A stretch of 64,000 nt of DNA from Colius striatus (Eukaryota; Chordata; Aves; Coliiformes; Coliidae): the NCBI RefSeq assembly GCF_028858725.1, contig NC_084790.1, forward strand, positions 84,152,506 through 84,216,505, given 5' to 3'. Under the pieces are notes generated by a model. The model was not told where the DNA came from, did no database searches, and worked only from the letters and a program-made list of their open reading frames with translations. A program made the position numbers and the translations under genes. Of this stretch, positions 41,301 to 48,959 are shown piece by piece. How positions within the stretch are numbered: position 1 is the stretch's first letter; every line of letters starts with the position of its first letter.

Positions 41301-44010
41301 GTGTTATATTTAGGATTACTGGAGTAGTACTGCAGGGCAATTTTGAAGGTTTCTCTAAATATACTAGAGAATTTCTTCCCACTCCCTTGGGAAGAGGCCT
41401 AGAGACCTGTTACCGTTGCAGATGTTGGGAGGCAAGCAAAGGCTATCATAAAACAAACAGCACATTAAATCCTGGGTAGTAAATGGCTTTAGGTTTAGGT
41501 AAAGTCCCCGAGCTACAGCTTGGCAAGCAGCACCAAAGCTATAAATATCCCACTTCCCCTCTGCAAGGATGCTCTCCAAATCCACCAGCTTCACTGCTGG
41601 TCCCTGGAGGTGTAAGCTATAATGTGTCCAAGGAACCTCAGAGAGAGCATCAGCTTCTAACACGGCACTTGACACCAGAGGTTTGTGAAAGAGAAGAATA
41701 GTTAAAGCTTCCAGCTACATCTGCATGGAGCAGGCTGACAGTCAAACTGCCTGGGAATGGCCACCGTGATGTACTGCAAGGCATGAGAGTGAGAGGGAGA
41801 GAAAAAGTGCTTTTGTGATAATATTATAGTAACAATGAATGTAGGCCGTACGTAAATCACTTTTCCATCATTAATAACTGACAGCCTGAGGCTGCCACAT
41901 CCTGCATTTTTATTTCCATCAGAGATGGGAACGACTGCTTCCCGGCAGAAAGGAGACAAAGTGCTTTTGTGGGGAGGAACCCTCTTTGAGACTCTTCCGT
42001 GTGATTTTAAAAAAAAATAGAAAAGGGAAAAGAAACAAGGTATTACAAGGTGGGATAAAGGGGAAAAAAATGAATAAACAATGTTTTCTAGCCAAAGCAA
42101 CAAAATGTGTGCACAGCTTGCCTGTTGGGACCTCTTGATGACAGAGTGCTCAGAGCCAGACTTTCTCCTGGGAAAGAGAAAGCCTGGCATCACCCTTTTT
42201 TCATTCCCTGTTGCCTGCTGATGACAGGAGAGTTATCCAGGGCACGAGGATGGACGGACAGTGGGCACAGAGGTCACTCAGTGGAAGAGGTTTAGTAGCA
42301 TCTTCTCATCATTTTATCTTTACTTTGTCATTTTTCATTTCAATATATACTTGGGATTTATTTTTCATTGCTCTAATCCTGTCGTAGTCATTTAAACTTT
42401 GAAAAGCCAGTATTGGTAGGACTGCAAGGCCTCCCAGAGAACAGGAAAAACTGAGAAAATAAGGCAAGGTGAGAGCTCAACCGGTCATAAAGTCATCCTT
42501 TCAACACCAAGGCAGTTCAGTACCACCTTTGTCTACCTAACAGGTTTCTGAAGCCCCTGAAGATGGAGATTTTACAGCTTTTCAGGTAGCCTTTTTCTTT
42601 AAAAGTTTCCCTTTATGTTTAAATCCAAATCTTTCCTGCTGCAAACTGAAGTCTATGACTCCTTAGCAAGTTGAGAGTCTTTACAGAGGTGTGTTTATTA
42701 TTTTCTTGGCAGAAATAATTTGGGTACTTCAAGACAGTTATAAAGTCTCCCCTTAATCTTCTCCAAGCCATACAAACACATTTTCTAAACCTCTGCTTAT
42801 TCTTGCTGCTTTCCTTTGGCTACTTCCAACAGAGTCACACCTTCCTGACATGAGATGCCGAAAAGCAGACAGTTCCCCAGCCAAGGCCTCACTGCTAAGC
42901 AAGGCACACAAATAGCTCTGTGGATAAACTACAACGCTCCTGTCTATACATATTAACCTCAGGCTTGCTGTTCACCCCCAGAAAGAAACATTTGCTGACT
43001 TGTCAGCATTTTGCTTGCTCTTGGCACAAGGTAAACAACTACATGAGTTGCAAACCAGGCAATAACTAAACCATTGATCTCTACTGGCAAAATGCTGCTA
43101 AATTCCAGTAAAAAAAATTCCACACCAGCTGCCTACATTACTGAAACCCACTTACCTCAAAGCATGTAAGAGAAGCATTCCTCTTTATAAAACCATACAA
43201 GCTGTAACACCTCAAACTAGATTTAAGTAAAATAATCTCTGCATAGTTCAAGGTTAAACACTTGAAGATCCCCACTGGTATTTGCTGTAAAAAGAGCAGT
43301 ACCATTTTCAGATCGAAGACTGATGTGCCCTACAACAAACCAGGCTCAGCAATAAATTCATGAGAATACAGCAGTGAGAAAATAAAGTGCTCTCTCTCTT
43401 ATTGGGAACACTAATATTGACACTTTGATTTTAAGAATTGCATCCACATGTTTGTTTTCAAAAACATTAAAGTTTAAACAACGAGCATGCTACCTCAGCT
43501 CAAACCTCTTAAGCCATCTCATCTTGAACTCACAGCGGGTGAAAAGCCTATATGGCAGGGTCTGGTCAGGGGTAAATACTCAGGTGGTACATGTCAGCCT
43601 AGTTTAACTTAAGTAAGACATAGGTTTTTACAACAGCTGACAATTAAAACACAAGCTAAGTGACAAACAAATCATTACCTTCTGCCTAATGTTCTCTTTT
43701 ATTAATAAACCTAACAGACATTACAGATGCTGGATGCACCTTCCCAGACTGAACAAGATATTATAGTATCAGCACAACAGCGAGAAGCAGTTTGAACTGT
43801 TACAATGCTATGGCTGGATCTTTATCTCCATTCAGTCCGTTCAGACAACTTTTAACTGTTCCCTCAAATCCCTCCTTACCTTTTGAGATAGTTTCTCCCG
43901 TACAGGATCTGCTGCAGCAAGGTGACCACGGCAAAAGCACAGATGAATATGAAGAACAAAGTTCTGTTTCCCAGCAAATCCCTGCTTGAGGAAGGATCAG
44001 TGTATCCCAT
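1872..44010 (-). CDS. ST8SIA5: ST8SIA5 complete coding gene, 7 coding exons, alpha-2,8-sialyltransferase 8E
   Basis: A Golgi type II membrane enzyme (GT29 family) that transfers sialic acid from CMP-Neu5Ac in alpha-2,8 linkage to gangliosides such as GD1a, GT1b and GM1b, mainly in nervous tissue (family knowledge). Seven exons join to 1131 nt, 376 residues plus TGA, with GT-AG introns in phases 2,2,2,0,2,2. Visible parts: short cytosolic tail; membrane anchor at residues 18-37; stem with N-glycosylation sites at N56 and N96; sialylmotif L from about residue 161 to 210 with C164 and C178; further sequons at N241 and N284; motif S at about 298-320 with C313; motif III HHYYDN at 335-340; motif VS with H348 and E353; C-terminus CSCC. 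C164-C313 and C178-C373 should pair, as in ST8Sia III. The start lies in a good Kozak context (A at -3, G at +4). No frameshift or stop is present. The near-identity of the whole reading frame to mammalian ST8SIA5, recalled from memory, separates it from other ST8SIA members. Confidence 0.97.
2341..3647 (-). other. ST8SIA5 intron 6 (1307 nt)
   Basis: GT-AG intron, phase 2. Nearly half is a CR1 copy inserted antisense to the gene (about 2434-3041); the rest is unique AT-rich sequence. Confidence 0.93.
2434..3041 (+). repeat. CR1 LINE, 5'-truncated copy
   Basis: It shares the characteristic CR1 3' block with several other copies in the window: a fragment of the reverse-transcriptase ORF C-terminus ([10 protein letters not shown]..., [16 protein letters not shown]...), then an untranslated part ending CTTCCAACCCTACCATTCTG and TGATTCTATG. 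Two open frames of 146 and 73 residues here are relics of the element. It sits antisense in intron 6 of ST8SIA5. Confidence 0.95.
3648..3740 (-). CDS. ST8SIA5: ST8SIA5 coding exon 6 (sialylmotif L, second part)
   Basis: Flanked by a TCCTTTGTAG acceptor and a GTAATT donor (3647). The first base completes Arg190 (CG+A). It encodes [20 protein letters not shown] and onward to residue 220, leaving AG of Arg221. It finishes sialylmotif L. The short FTD stretch differs from the mammalian TMD as I recall it; the rest is conserved. Length 93 nt. Confidence 0.96.
5084..5210 (-). repeat. CR1 LINE 3' end fragment
   Basis: It begins AGAATTATAGAATCATTTAG then GCTGGAAAATACCTTTAAGATC, the reverse complement of a CR1 3' terminus, and decays after about 120 bp. 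Its divergence suggests an older insertion than the copies at 2.4, 14.3 and 27.2 kb. Confidence 0.75.
7214..7393 (-). repeat. CR1 LINE 3' end fragment
   Basis: Reverse complement of a CR1 tail: CACAGAATAATTACGGTTGG, then AAAAGACCTTTAAGATCATTGAGTCC, then the CCACCACTAAACCAT segment and GGGATGGTGACTCCACCACC. Truncated after about 180 bp. Confidence 0.88.
7994..8106 (-). CDS. ST8SIA5: ST8SIA5 coding exon 5 (sialylmotif L, first part)
   Basis: Flanked by a ATGTTGCAG acceptor and a GTAATC donor (7993). It encodes residues 153-189 plus CG of Arg190, including [19 protein letters not shown], the core of sialylmotif L that binds CMP-sialic acid. C164 and C178 are the motif L cysteines expected to form disulfides with C313 and C373. 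Residue 183 is Asp where I recall Asn in human; Asp at this place is usual in other ST8SIA enzymes, so this is not a lesion. Length 113 nt. Confidence 0.96.
8107..10582 (-). other. ST8SIA5 intron 4 (2476 nt)
   Basis: GT-AG intron, phase 0. A CR1 copy in gene-sense orientation fills about 9202-9943. The rest is unique sequence with no exon recognised. Confidence 0.92.
9202..9943 (-). repeat. CR1 LINE, 5'-truncated copy (about 740 bp)
   Basis: It starts at the 3' tail (CAGAATCATAGAATCC) and runs through CCACTAAACCATGTCCCTCAG, CTTCCTCATCTCCAATCTAAGC, CAGCCTCCTCTTCTCCAGGC and GTGAGTGAGGGGCCCAGCAC into the RT-coding part. The Pro/Leu-rich open frames on both strands here come from the element. 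It belongs to a CR1 lineage different from the copies at 2.4, 14.3 and 27.2 kb but like those at 53.1 and 60.9 kb. Confidence 0.95.
10583..10727 (-). CDS. ST8SIA5: ST8SIA5 coding exon 4 (end of stem, entry to catalytic domain)
   Basis: Flanked by a CATTTGACAG acceptor and a GTACCA donor (10582). It completes Lys104 and encodes residues 105-152, beginning [20 protein letters not shown] and ending MFPK. Length 145 nt, entering in phase 2 and leaving in phase 0, so it is the one internal exon boundary set whose loss would shift the frame together with its neighbours. The peptide is nearly identical to the mammalian ST8SIA5 segment as I recall it. Confidence 0.96.
11685..11831. repeat. Unclassified intronic direct repeat, copy 1
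   Basis: It shares with 13219-13355 the ordered words GGGGTACA, AGAATAAGCCAGTCTC, AAGCACCAG, ATACAGAAT, TATGCAAAGATTTCCAC or close forms, ATGTCCAATT, ATTAACATAT and CTTACACAGA. Same orientation, about 1.5 kb apart, with small indels between copies. I do not recognise the family. Confidence 0.8.
13219..13355. repeat. Unclassified intronic direct repeat, copy 2
   Basis: Second copy of the block at 11685-11831, ending about 260 bp from exon 3. It carries GGGGTACA, AGAATAAGCCAGTCTCC, AGAAGCACCAGGAAG, ATGCAAAGATTTCCACGATG, TCCAATTCATTAACATATC and GACTTACACAGAG. Confidence 0.8.
13619..13705 (-). CDS. ST8SIA5: ST8SIA5 coding exon 3 (stem region)
   Basis: Flanked by a TATCTTTTAG acceptor and a GTAAGA donor (13618). 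It completes Met75, encodes [18 protein letters not shown] and onward to residue 103, and leaves AA of Lys104. An NIT sequon sits at N96 and a stem cysteine at C91. Length 87 nt, phase 2 at both ends, so it could be skipped without a frameshift. Confidence 0.95.
14269..14906 (+). repeat. CR1 LINE, 5'-truncated copy
   Basis: It begins CATGCGCCAGCAATGTGCCC and ends CCATTCTATGATTCTATA. The RT C-terminal frame (148 residues, 14282-14728) is still open and closely resembles the copies at 2.4 and 27.2 kb, indicating a relatively young subfamily. Confidence 0.96.
16424..16617 (+). repeat. CR1 LINE 3' end fragment
   Basis: TTTACTGTAAGGGTGAGTGAG then CCCTGGCCCAGGCTGCCCAG through CTTCCAACCCCTACCATTCTG and TGATTCAGTGATT. 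About 190 bp of the CR1 3' UTR, antisense to ST8SIA5 and about 370 bp from exon 2. Confidence 0.93.
16984..17076 (-). CDS. ST8SIA5: ST8SIA5 coding exon 2 (stem region)
   Basis: Flanked by a CTTCTTCAG acceptor and a GTAAGT donor (16983). It completes Arg44, encodes [14 protein letters not shown] and onward to residue 74, and leaves AT of Met75. It has an NST glycosylation sequon at N56. Length 93 nt, phase 2 at both ends, so skipping it would keep the reading frame. Confidence 0.95.
24024..24118 (-). repeat. CR1 LINE 3' end fragment
   Basis: CATAGAATCATAGAGTCAGT, TAGGTTGGAAAAGACCTTTAAG and CATGGCCACGACTAACCCATG: reverse complement of a CR1 tail, cut after about 95 bp. Confidence 0.88.
24713..24843 (+). 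repeat. CR1 LINE 3' end fragment, distinct subfamily
   Basis: It contains GCTGGATGAGGCTTTAAGCA, ACTGGAAGGTGTTCCTGCCC, ATGGCAGAGGGGTTGGAGCT and a degenerate tail CACTCTGTGTTTCTATGA. This is the CR1 3' UTR variant with GGCAGGGGGTTGG, unlike the CTAGATGATCTCTAAAGG-rich young copies. Confidence 0.88.
26202..26283 (-). repeat. CR1 LINE 3' end fragment
   Basis: CATAGAATCATAAAATAGTA then GGGGTTGGAAGGGACATTTAG and CATCTAGTCCAACCTCCCTG: about 80 bp of a CR1 terminus. Confidence 0.88.
27227..27840 (+). repeat. CR1 LINE, 5'-truncated copy with a candidate target-site duplication
   Basis: RT C-terminal remnant plus 3' UTR ending CCATTCTGTGATTCTATG. Very similar to the copies at 2.4 and 14.3 kb. The octamer ATATGCCA occurs at 27219-27226, right at the 5' junction, and again at 27840-27847, right at the 3' junction. 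Confidence 0.95.
27921..27946. repeat. (GATA)n microsatellite
   Basis: About six tandem GATA/TAGA units, about 75 bp beyond the CR1 end at 27840. Short and possibly variable in length between individuals. Confidence 0.9.
31585..31730 (+). repeat. Possible very old CR1-like fragment
   Basis: The order AAGACTAACACTGAGGAATGG, AGCTTAAAATACTTAGCTTTG, then AGAGATCTAATTAAGGTACA and AAAATATCTAATGAGGG loosely follows the CR1 segment GAGGAAAGGCTG...GATCTTATTAACATTTATAAATATCTAAAGGG. The match is weak. Confidence 0.3.
32321..32565 (+). repeat. CR1 LINE 3' end fragment
   Basis: It starts inside the AGCTGGAACACAAAAAGTTC segment and ends CCATTCCATGATTCCATGAT then TCTATA. Young-looking; it belongs to the 2.4/14.3/27.2-kb subfamily, truncated further. 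Confidence 0.95.
32835..32852. repeat. Poly-A run
   Basis: About 18 consecutive A. No retrogene or SINE was recognised upstream, so this is called simple sequence only. Confidence 0.85.
38229..38364 (+). repeat. CR1 LINE 3' end fragment
   Basis: TCTGGAGGTCTTCAAAACCCA through GGTGTTGGACTAGGTGATCTC to CTGCCGTTCTGTGATTCTATG. About 135 bp. Confidence 0.94.
43880..44010 (-). CDS. ST8SIA5: ST8SIA5 coding exon 1 (start codon, membrane anchor)
   Basis: Read on the minus strand, ATG at 44010-44008 opens residues 1-43 plus two bases of Arg44. The product begins [14 protein letters not shown], runs through a hydrophobic anchor (about [20 protein letters not shown]) and ends RNYLK. A GTAAGG donor follows at 43879. 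It was too short and interrupted to stand out as a long ORF and was found by its match to the N-terminus of ST8SIA5. The bases before the ATG (AAGG) give A at -3. The extent of the 5' UTR cannot be told from sequence alone. Confidence 0.95.
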
Positions 44011-47000
44011 CCTTCTTACAAGCCACTGCAGCTCCACCAGGTAAAATTCAGTCCATTGTCACCTTCATGCCCTTTTTGCTGGGAAGCAGAGGGGAACGCT
44101 TGCTGGCTTTTCTCTGAGCAATCCAAGGACAAGGTATCCCATTGTTTGGCCCCGCTGCCCCTTCCTTGCCCCTTTTGGATGTTAGCTCTGGGATTGTGTG
44201 CAGTGGCTTGCTTCCACGGCAAAGTTTCCAGGAGATTCAGACGTGGGTAACATCTAAAATCATCTCTCAGAGCTCTTCCAGTGCAGGCAGCCTGTGCTGT
44301 GTGAGAGGCATTCTGTTCCCTCTAAGCCTCTCTTGAAAACCTGCTGCTAGCAATTATCTACTTCAATCCCATTTTCATATTCCAGATGGGGGAAGCTGCA
44401 AATAAACCAGAAAACTGCAGCCAATGGCAAAGACGGGGCTCCAGCAACCCGTGTTGGAAACACATAGTCGTCAGCTCTTCTTTGCTTCTGCTCAGTGATT
44501 CCAACAAAATGTGCTTGCGAGGAGACGTGACTGGGGTGTGCTATTATTGAACAAGCATCTAACAATCATGAGGATTTCATTCAGTCTCCTGCAAAAAAGA
44601 AAAAAAAAAGAAAACACAAACCCACAACAAGCCAACAGCAGCAGTCTGGTCAGACTAGCAGGAAAGCTGCATTTTGTGTAGCAGCCTGCTGCCCGTACTG
44701 TAGTGTTTGCATGCAGAATGCAGTGCCTTTAGTCATACACCACTCACTGTTTGGACTCCTAGATATCCCCTGGTTATTCCTCCAGAGTAAGCACAAGCAA
44801 GGTCACTGTGCATCTCTTCAAGGACAGAGCTCTCAGTTCCTGCATGCTGATTTATTGGAGGCTCTGAGTAGCCTCACAGCCGCAGAGAGGAAGACTGCCT
44901 CTCAGTGCAGGCTCTAAGAACCATTCATTTAAAGAGACAAATTTCTGATTGTTCCTCCACCAGAAACAGTTCTCTTTTGCAAAGGCAAAGGAACAAGACC
45001 TTGTCCACGGCCATCATAAGTCCTCTAAAAATCTCTCTATTATCAGCAGAGGCTCGATTCAGCTCACAGGGAAATCAATGGGAGTTTTGTTGCTGATTTC
45101 ACTGGGAGTGAAACCTGCCCCCAGCCCTCAGCTTCTTAAAAGAAGTTCAAACTAAAACTTTATACATGAATCAAATATCCTGGCTGGGACACTGGTTTTG
45201 CCCAAATAACAGATGGGAAAAGGACTTTGACAACAAAATGCAGGGGGAAAAAAAAGTCCTTTGTCTATGAGAATGGGAAGATTTCTGCATTAATTAATTT
45301 TCCAACAGTTAAATTAGCATATGCAAACTATTCTAGTGTTCCAGCAGCCCAGCTGTGTGAAGCAACAAATGCAGGCTGTTTCTGGACTTTGTCTCAGCTG
45401 TAATTGGTGCTGAATGGGAGGAAGGGCCAAAGGTAACTTTGTGCAACCATTTCAACCGAGTTCTTGAAGCCAGGGCTAGTCGTTACCAGGACCTATAGCA
45501 ATTCAGGCAAGAAAATCCAGGGCTGAAGTAGGATTTGCCTTACCTAATTTTAAGTAAGAAAAGTAACAAAAGTTTTCAAAGCCAGAACCTGGTCAACCTT
45601 TGAGGAACTCTCAAAGGAGACCAGCCCTTTAGACACCTTTGACATTGGTGAGGTGTAGGGATCCAGCCTCTGATGTGTCCTTTGTCAGTCCCTTTTAAAG
45701 CTCACACACATGTATTTGTGAACCCCACTTAATGCTTCCATTATCACTTGTGCAGATAAAAAGAGTGATGATCCTGGGTCATATCAAGGATTATCCAGCC
45801 CAGTGCTTTGTCCCTGACAGCGGATAGTGCTGGATACACAGGAAAAAGGAGGAGAAGAGAGCAAGGACCTACTGATACTTTCTCAGAAACACTCTCCTAT
45901 CGTTTCGTGGCTCAGGGGAACCAGGGGAAGAAAAACAATATTTTGGTTCGAAAAATAACTGAGTTGGATGCACTAATTTGTACTGTACTGGGAATAACAC
46001 ACATAACAAGAGACTGCAAACTAAATGGCAAAAGCTGCTTGATTCCTTCCTGTCAAAGTCATCAGCGCCAGGGCCAAATATATTTAGCTATCTGTTCATA
46101 TAAATATGAAAACATTTCCATGCAGGAACCATACCATTTAGTTGAATCTAACTACATATCCTTCTCAGTAACAGGAAAAGCAGTATGGCCATCAGAAACC
46201 CCAGGCTAGGACCCCCACGGATTTGCCCCACGGGCAGATTTGTATGGAGACACTGAGAGATAAGCCCAGTAAGAACAGATGTGAAGGAAAAGGTACTTAA
46301 TGCTTTGGTTTCTTGGATTTTGGTTGATAGCTTTGAAAATCCTCTCTGAGAAATTTGTCTTAGCTGCTCCAGGAGTTACTTCACAGGAACAGCAAAGTAT
46401 TAGAGAGTAAAATCTGGTTTCTTAAGACCTTCAGCAGATGCTGTTTTTGCAGATTTTAGAATCACCTAGGTTTTGGCAGAAACACTCCCATCATTTCTTC
46501 CTCTGTTCTCCTCTATTCAAAGTGGGGTTTTTTTTTTTCTTGAGATACCTGTGTTATACTGCACCAAACTCATGGGCTTAGGAGCAATTCTTTCCCCTGG
46601 ACTGATGGTCAGCCTGAGCTGCAGTAAACAGCCCAGAAGTGCCACGTGCTCTCTCAGTCTTTGATTTTCTTTGTCCTCATTCTTCTCTGCTATATCAGAG
46701 CTGGGCAGAAGATACAGCACGTGAGAGGCTTACGTACAGGACAGGCACATGCCTAAAGCAAAAAAAGCAAAGTTCAGAGATATATACCATAAGAGGAGAG
46801 AGTTTTCTGTGCCAGATCTTGCGCAGACACTGTTCCTGATGTCACATCTGAAAGAAATCTGTTTGCTGCTTTCATCTCAGTGCAATAACACTGTAGAACT
46901 GGATGCAGAGCAGCTCTCCGTGAGCATAAAGAATCAGGACACCTACCAACGAAGTTTCAAAGGATACTCAATGTTCCCTGCAATATTTGAGTGAAGACAG

Positions 47001-47521
47001 TCATGAAGTGCATGCAGAAGGGTCGAACATGCAATGCTAGCACTCATTCCCAGGACCCCTTTGAGAGTTTGACTTGTCAGCTACAGGCCTCCTTGAAAGC
47101 ATCAGGCCTCTGCAGAGAGCAAATTAATTGTTTTTTAATGATTTTATACCCTGCACTTAAGCAAGAAACAAGCAGTAAAGAAGCCACCCCAGAGAAGGGC
47201 TTGGGGAAAAGGACATTACAGTAAGTTGTGTTGCAAACACAGAATTGTTGGGCATGACTGGGCCTCAGGTGCTGTGTACAGAAATGACTGTATGTATTGA
47301 CCCTGCAGTGAGTAACGAAGCTATGGTGGTACTGGTAAAAGTACTGGGAGTCCAGTCAGCACCATGCCAGAACCCAGGGGCCCAGTAAACAAGAATCTAC
47401 TCAAAATACCTCTTATGAGATGGCAAGAGAGAGATGTATAAGCTGCATGATATGCACAAGCTCAGAAAGAGTATTCCTACATCATTTCTTGGAGTACAGA
47501 TTTCAGAGGCTAAGGCAACAA
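44011..47521. other. Immediate upstream region of ST8SIA5
   Basis: It probably includes the 5' UTR and promoter, but no initiator, TATA box or CpG-island-like density is clear to my eye. A stretch at about 45771-45841 looks like an ancient CR1. The frame at 45808-46209 (133 codons, plus) starts in it and is not credible as a gene. Confidence 0.4.
45771..45841 (-). repeat. Probable ancient CR1/L3-type fragment
   Basis: ATCCTGGGTCATATCAAGGAT, then ATCCAGCCCAGTGCTTTGTCC and CTGACAGCGGATAGTGCTGG follow the pattern of old amniote CR1 3' regions (...CCAGCCCAGT..TGTC..TGACAGTGGCCAGT...). Heavily diverged. Confidence 0.5.
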
Positions 47522-47680
47522 GCCCAGGGAGGGTGTGGAGTCTCCTTCCTTGGAGGTCTTCAAGACCCGCCTGGACATGTTCCTATGCGACCTGATCTAG
47601 GTGACCCTGCTCCTGCAGGGGGGTTGGACTAGATGATCTCTAAAGGTCCCTTCCAACCCCAACCATTCTATGATTCTGTG
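47522..47680 (+). repeat. CR1 LINE 3' end, head of a tandem pair
   Basis: GCCCAGGGAGGGTGTGGAGTC to CCAACCATTCTATGATTCTG. It ends exactly where a second, longer CR1 in the same orientation begins. Confidence 0.94.
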
Positions 47681-48959
47681 ATCCTGGGTGCTGTCTCCAG
47701 GCATTTAAAGGACACGAGGATCATTGGGAGCAGTCAACATGGCTTTACCAAGGGGCAGTCGTGCTTTGCCAACCTGACAGCCTTTTATGAAGATGTAACC
47801 AGGTGGATAGATGGTGGCAGTGCAGTGGATGGGGTTTACATTGATTTCAGTAAACATTTGACACTGTCTCCCACAGCATCCTCACAGCAAAACTGAGAAG
47901 GTGTGGTCTGAATTATCAGGCAGGGAGGTGGATTGTTAACGGGTTGAAGGGAAGAAGGCAGAGAGTGGTGATCAGTGGGCAGGGTCTAGTTGGAAGCCTG
48001 TATCTAGTGGAGTCCCTCATGGGTCAGTGCTGGGACCAATACTGTTCAATATATTCATTAATGACCTTGCTGAGGGAGCAGAGGCACTGTCAGCAAGTTT
48101 GCTGAGGATACTGAACTGGGGGGAGTGGCTGACACATCAGAAGGCTGTGCTGCCATTCAGTGAGAGCTGGATAGGCTGGAGGGTTGAGCAGAGAGAAATC
48201 TGATGAAATTCAACAAAGGCGTGTGTAGAGTCTTGTATCTGGGAAAGAATCACCCCAGGTACCAGCACAGGCTGGGGAATGAACTCTGAGAGAGTAGTGT
48301 AGGGGAAAGGGACCTGGGGGTGCTGGTGGGCAGCAAGATGAGCATGAGCCAGCAACGTGCCCTCGTGACTAAGAAGGCCAATGGCATCCTGGGGTGTATG
48401 AGAAGGGCTGTGGGCAGTAGCTGGAGAGAAGTTCTGCTCCCCCTCTACTCTGCCCTGGTGAGACCACATCTGGAATATTGTGTCCAGTTCTGGGCCCCTC
48501 AGTTCCAGAAGGACAAGGAGCTGCTGGAGAGAGTTCAGTGCAGGGCCACAGAGATGATGAAGGCAGTGAAGCATCTGCCTTGTGATGAAAGGCTGAGGGA
48601 GCTGGAGCTCTTTAGCTTAGGGGAGATTGAGGGGTGACCTCATTAAAATTTACAAATATGTAAATTACAAATATGTAAAGAGTGGGTGTCAGGAGGATGG
48701 AGCCAGGCTGTGCTCAGTGATGGCCAATGATAGAACAAGAGGCAGTGGGTATATGCTGGAACATAAGAGGTTCCAAAGAACACTGGGAGCACTGAAAGGG
48801 GCTGCCCAGATGGGTTGTGGAGTCTCCTTCTCTGGAGACATTTAAAACCCACCTGGATGAGTTCATGTGTGACCTGCTCTAGGTGGTCCTGCTCTGGCAG
48901 CGGGGTTGGATGAGCTTTCAATGTCCCTTCCAATCCTTAAAATGCTGTGATTCTGTGAT
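47681..48959 (+). repeat. CR1 LINE, longest copy in the window, RT region included
   Basis: About 1.28 kb. The upstream part encodes recognisable reverse-transcriptase sequence (HGFTKGQSCFANLTAFY..., VDGVYIDFSK) but the frame breaks just after FSK, before the expected catalytic-type Asp of that motif, and stops follow. The downstream part repeats the LGC(I/M)..RPHLE(S/Y)CVQFWAPQ segment and the 3' UTR ending AATGCTGTGATTCTGTGATC. It carries a private 15-bp tandem duplication at 48649-48678. A dead element. Confidence 0.95.

Larger units (their letters stand above)
17077..43879 (-). other. ST8SIA5 intron 1 (26,803 nt)
   Basis: A long GT-AG intron, phase 2, separating the membrane-anchor exon from the rest. 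It contains scattered CR1 fragments (about 24024, 24713, 26202, 27227, 32321 and 38229), a short GATA repeat and poly-A runs. Otherwise it is AT-rich unique DNA. Mouse ST8Sia V is known to have an additional longer isoform; if its exon exists in birds it should lie here, but I could not identify it. The longest non-repeat open frame (28071-28514, plus strand, 147 codons) resembles nothing I know. Confidence 0.9.

Noticed and set aside
44011..45000. CpG island at the ST8SIA5 5' end
   Set aside because: CpG dinucleotides are sparse by eye, so no island can be supported.
45808..46209. 133-codon plus-strand frame upstream of ST8SIA5
   Set aside because: It begins in a probable ancient CR1 fragment, has no domain and no splice-supported context.
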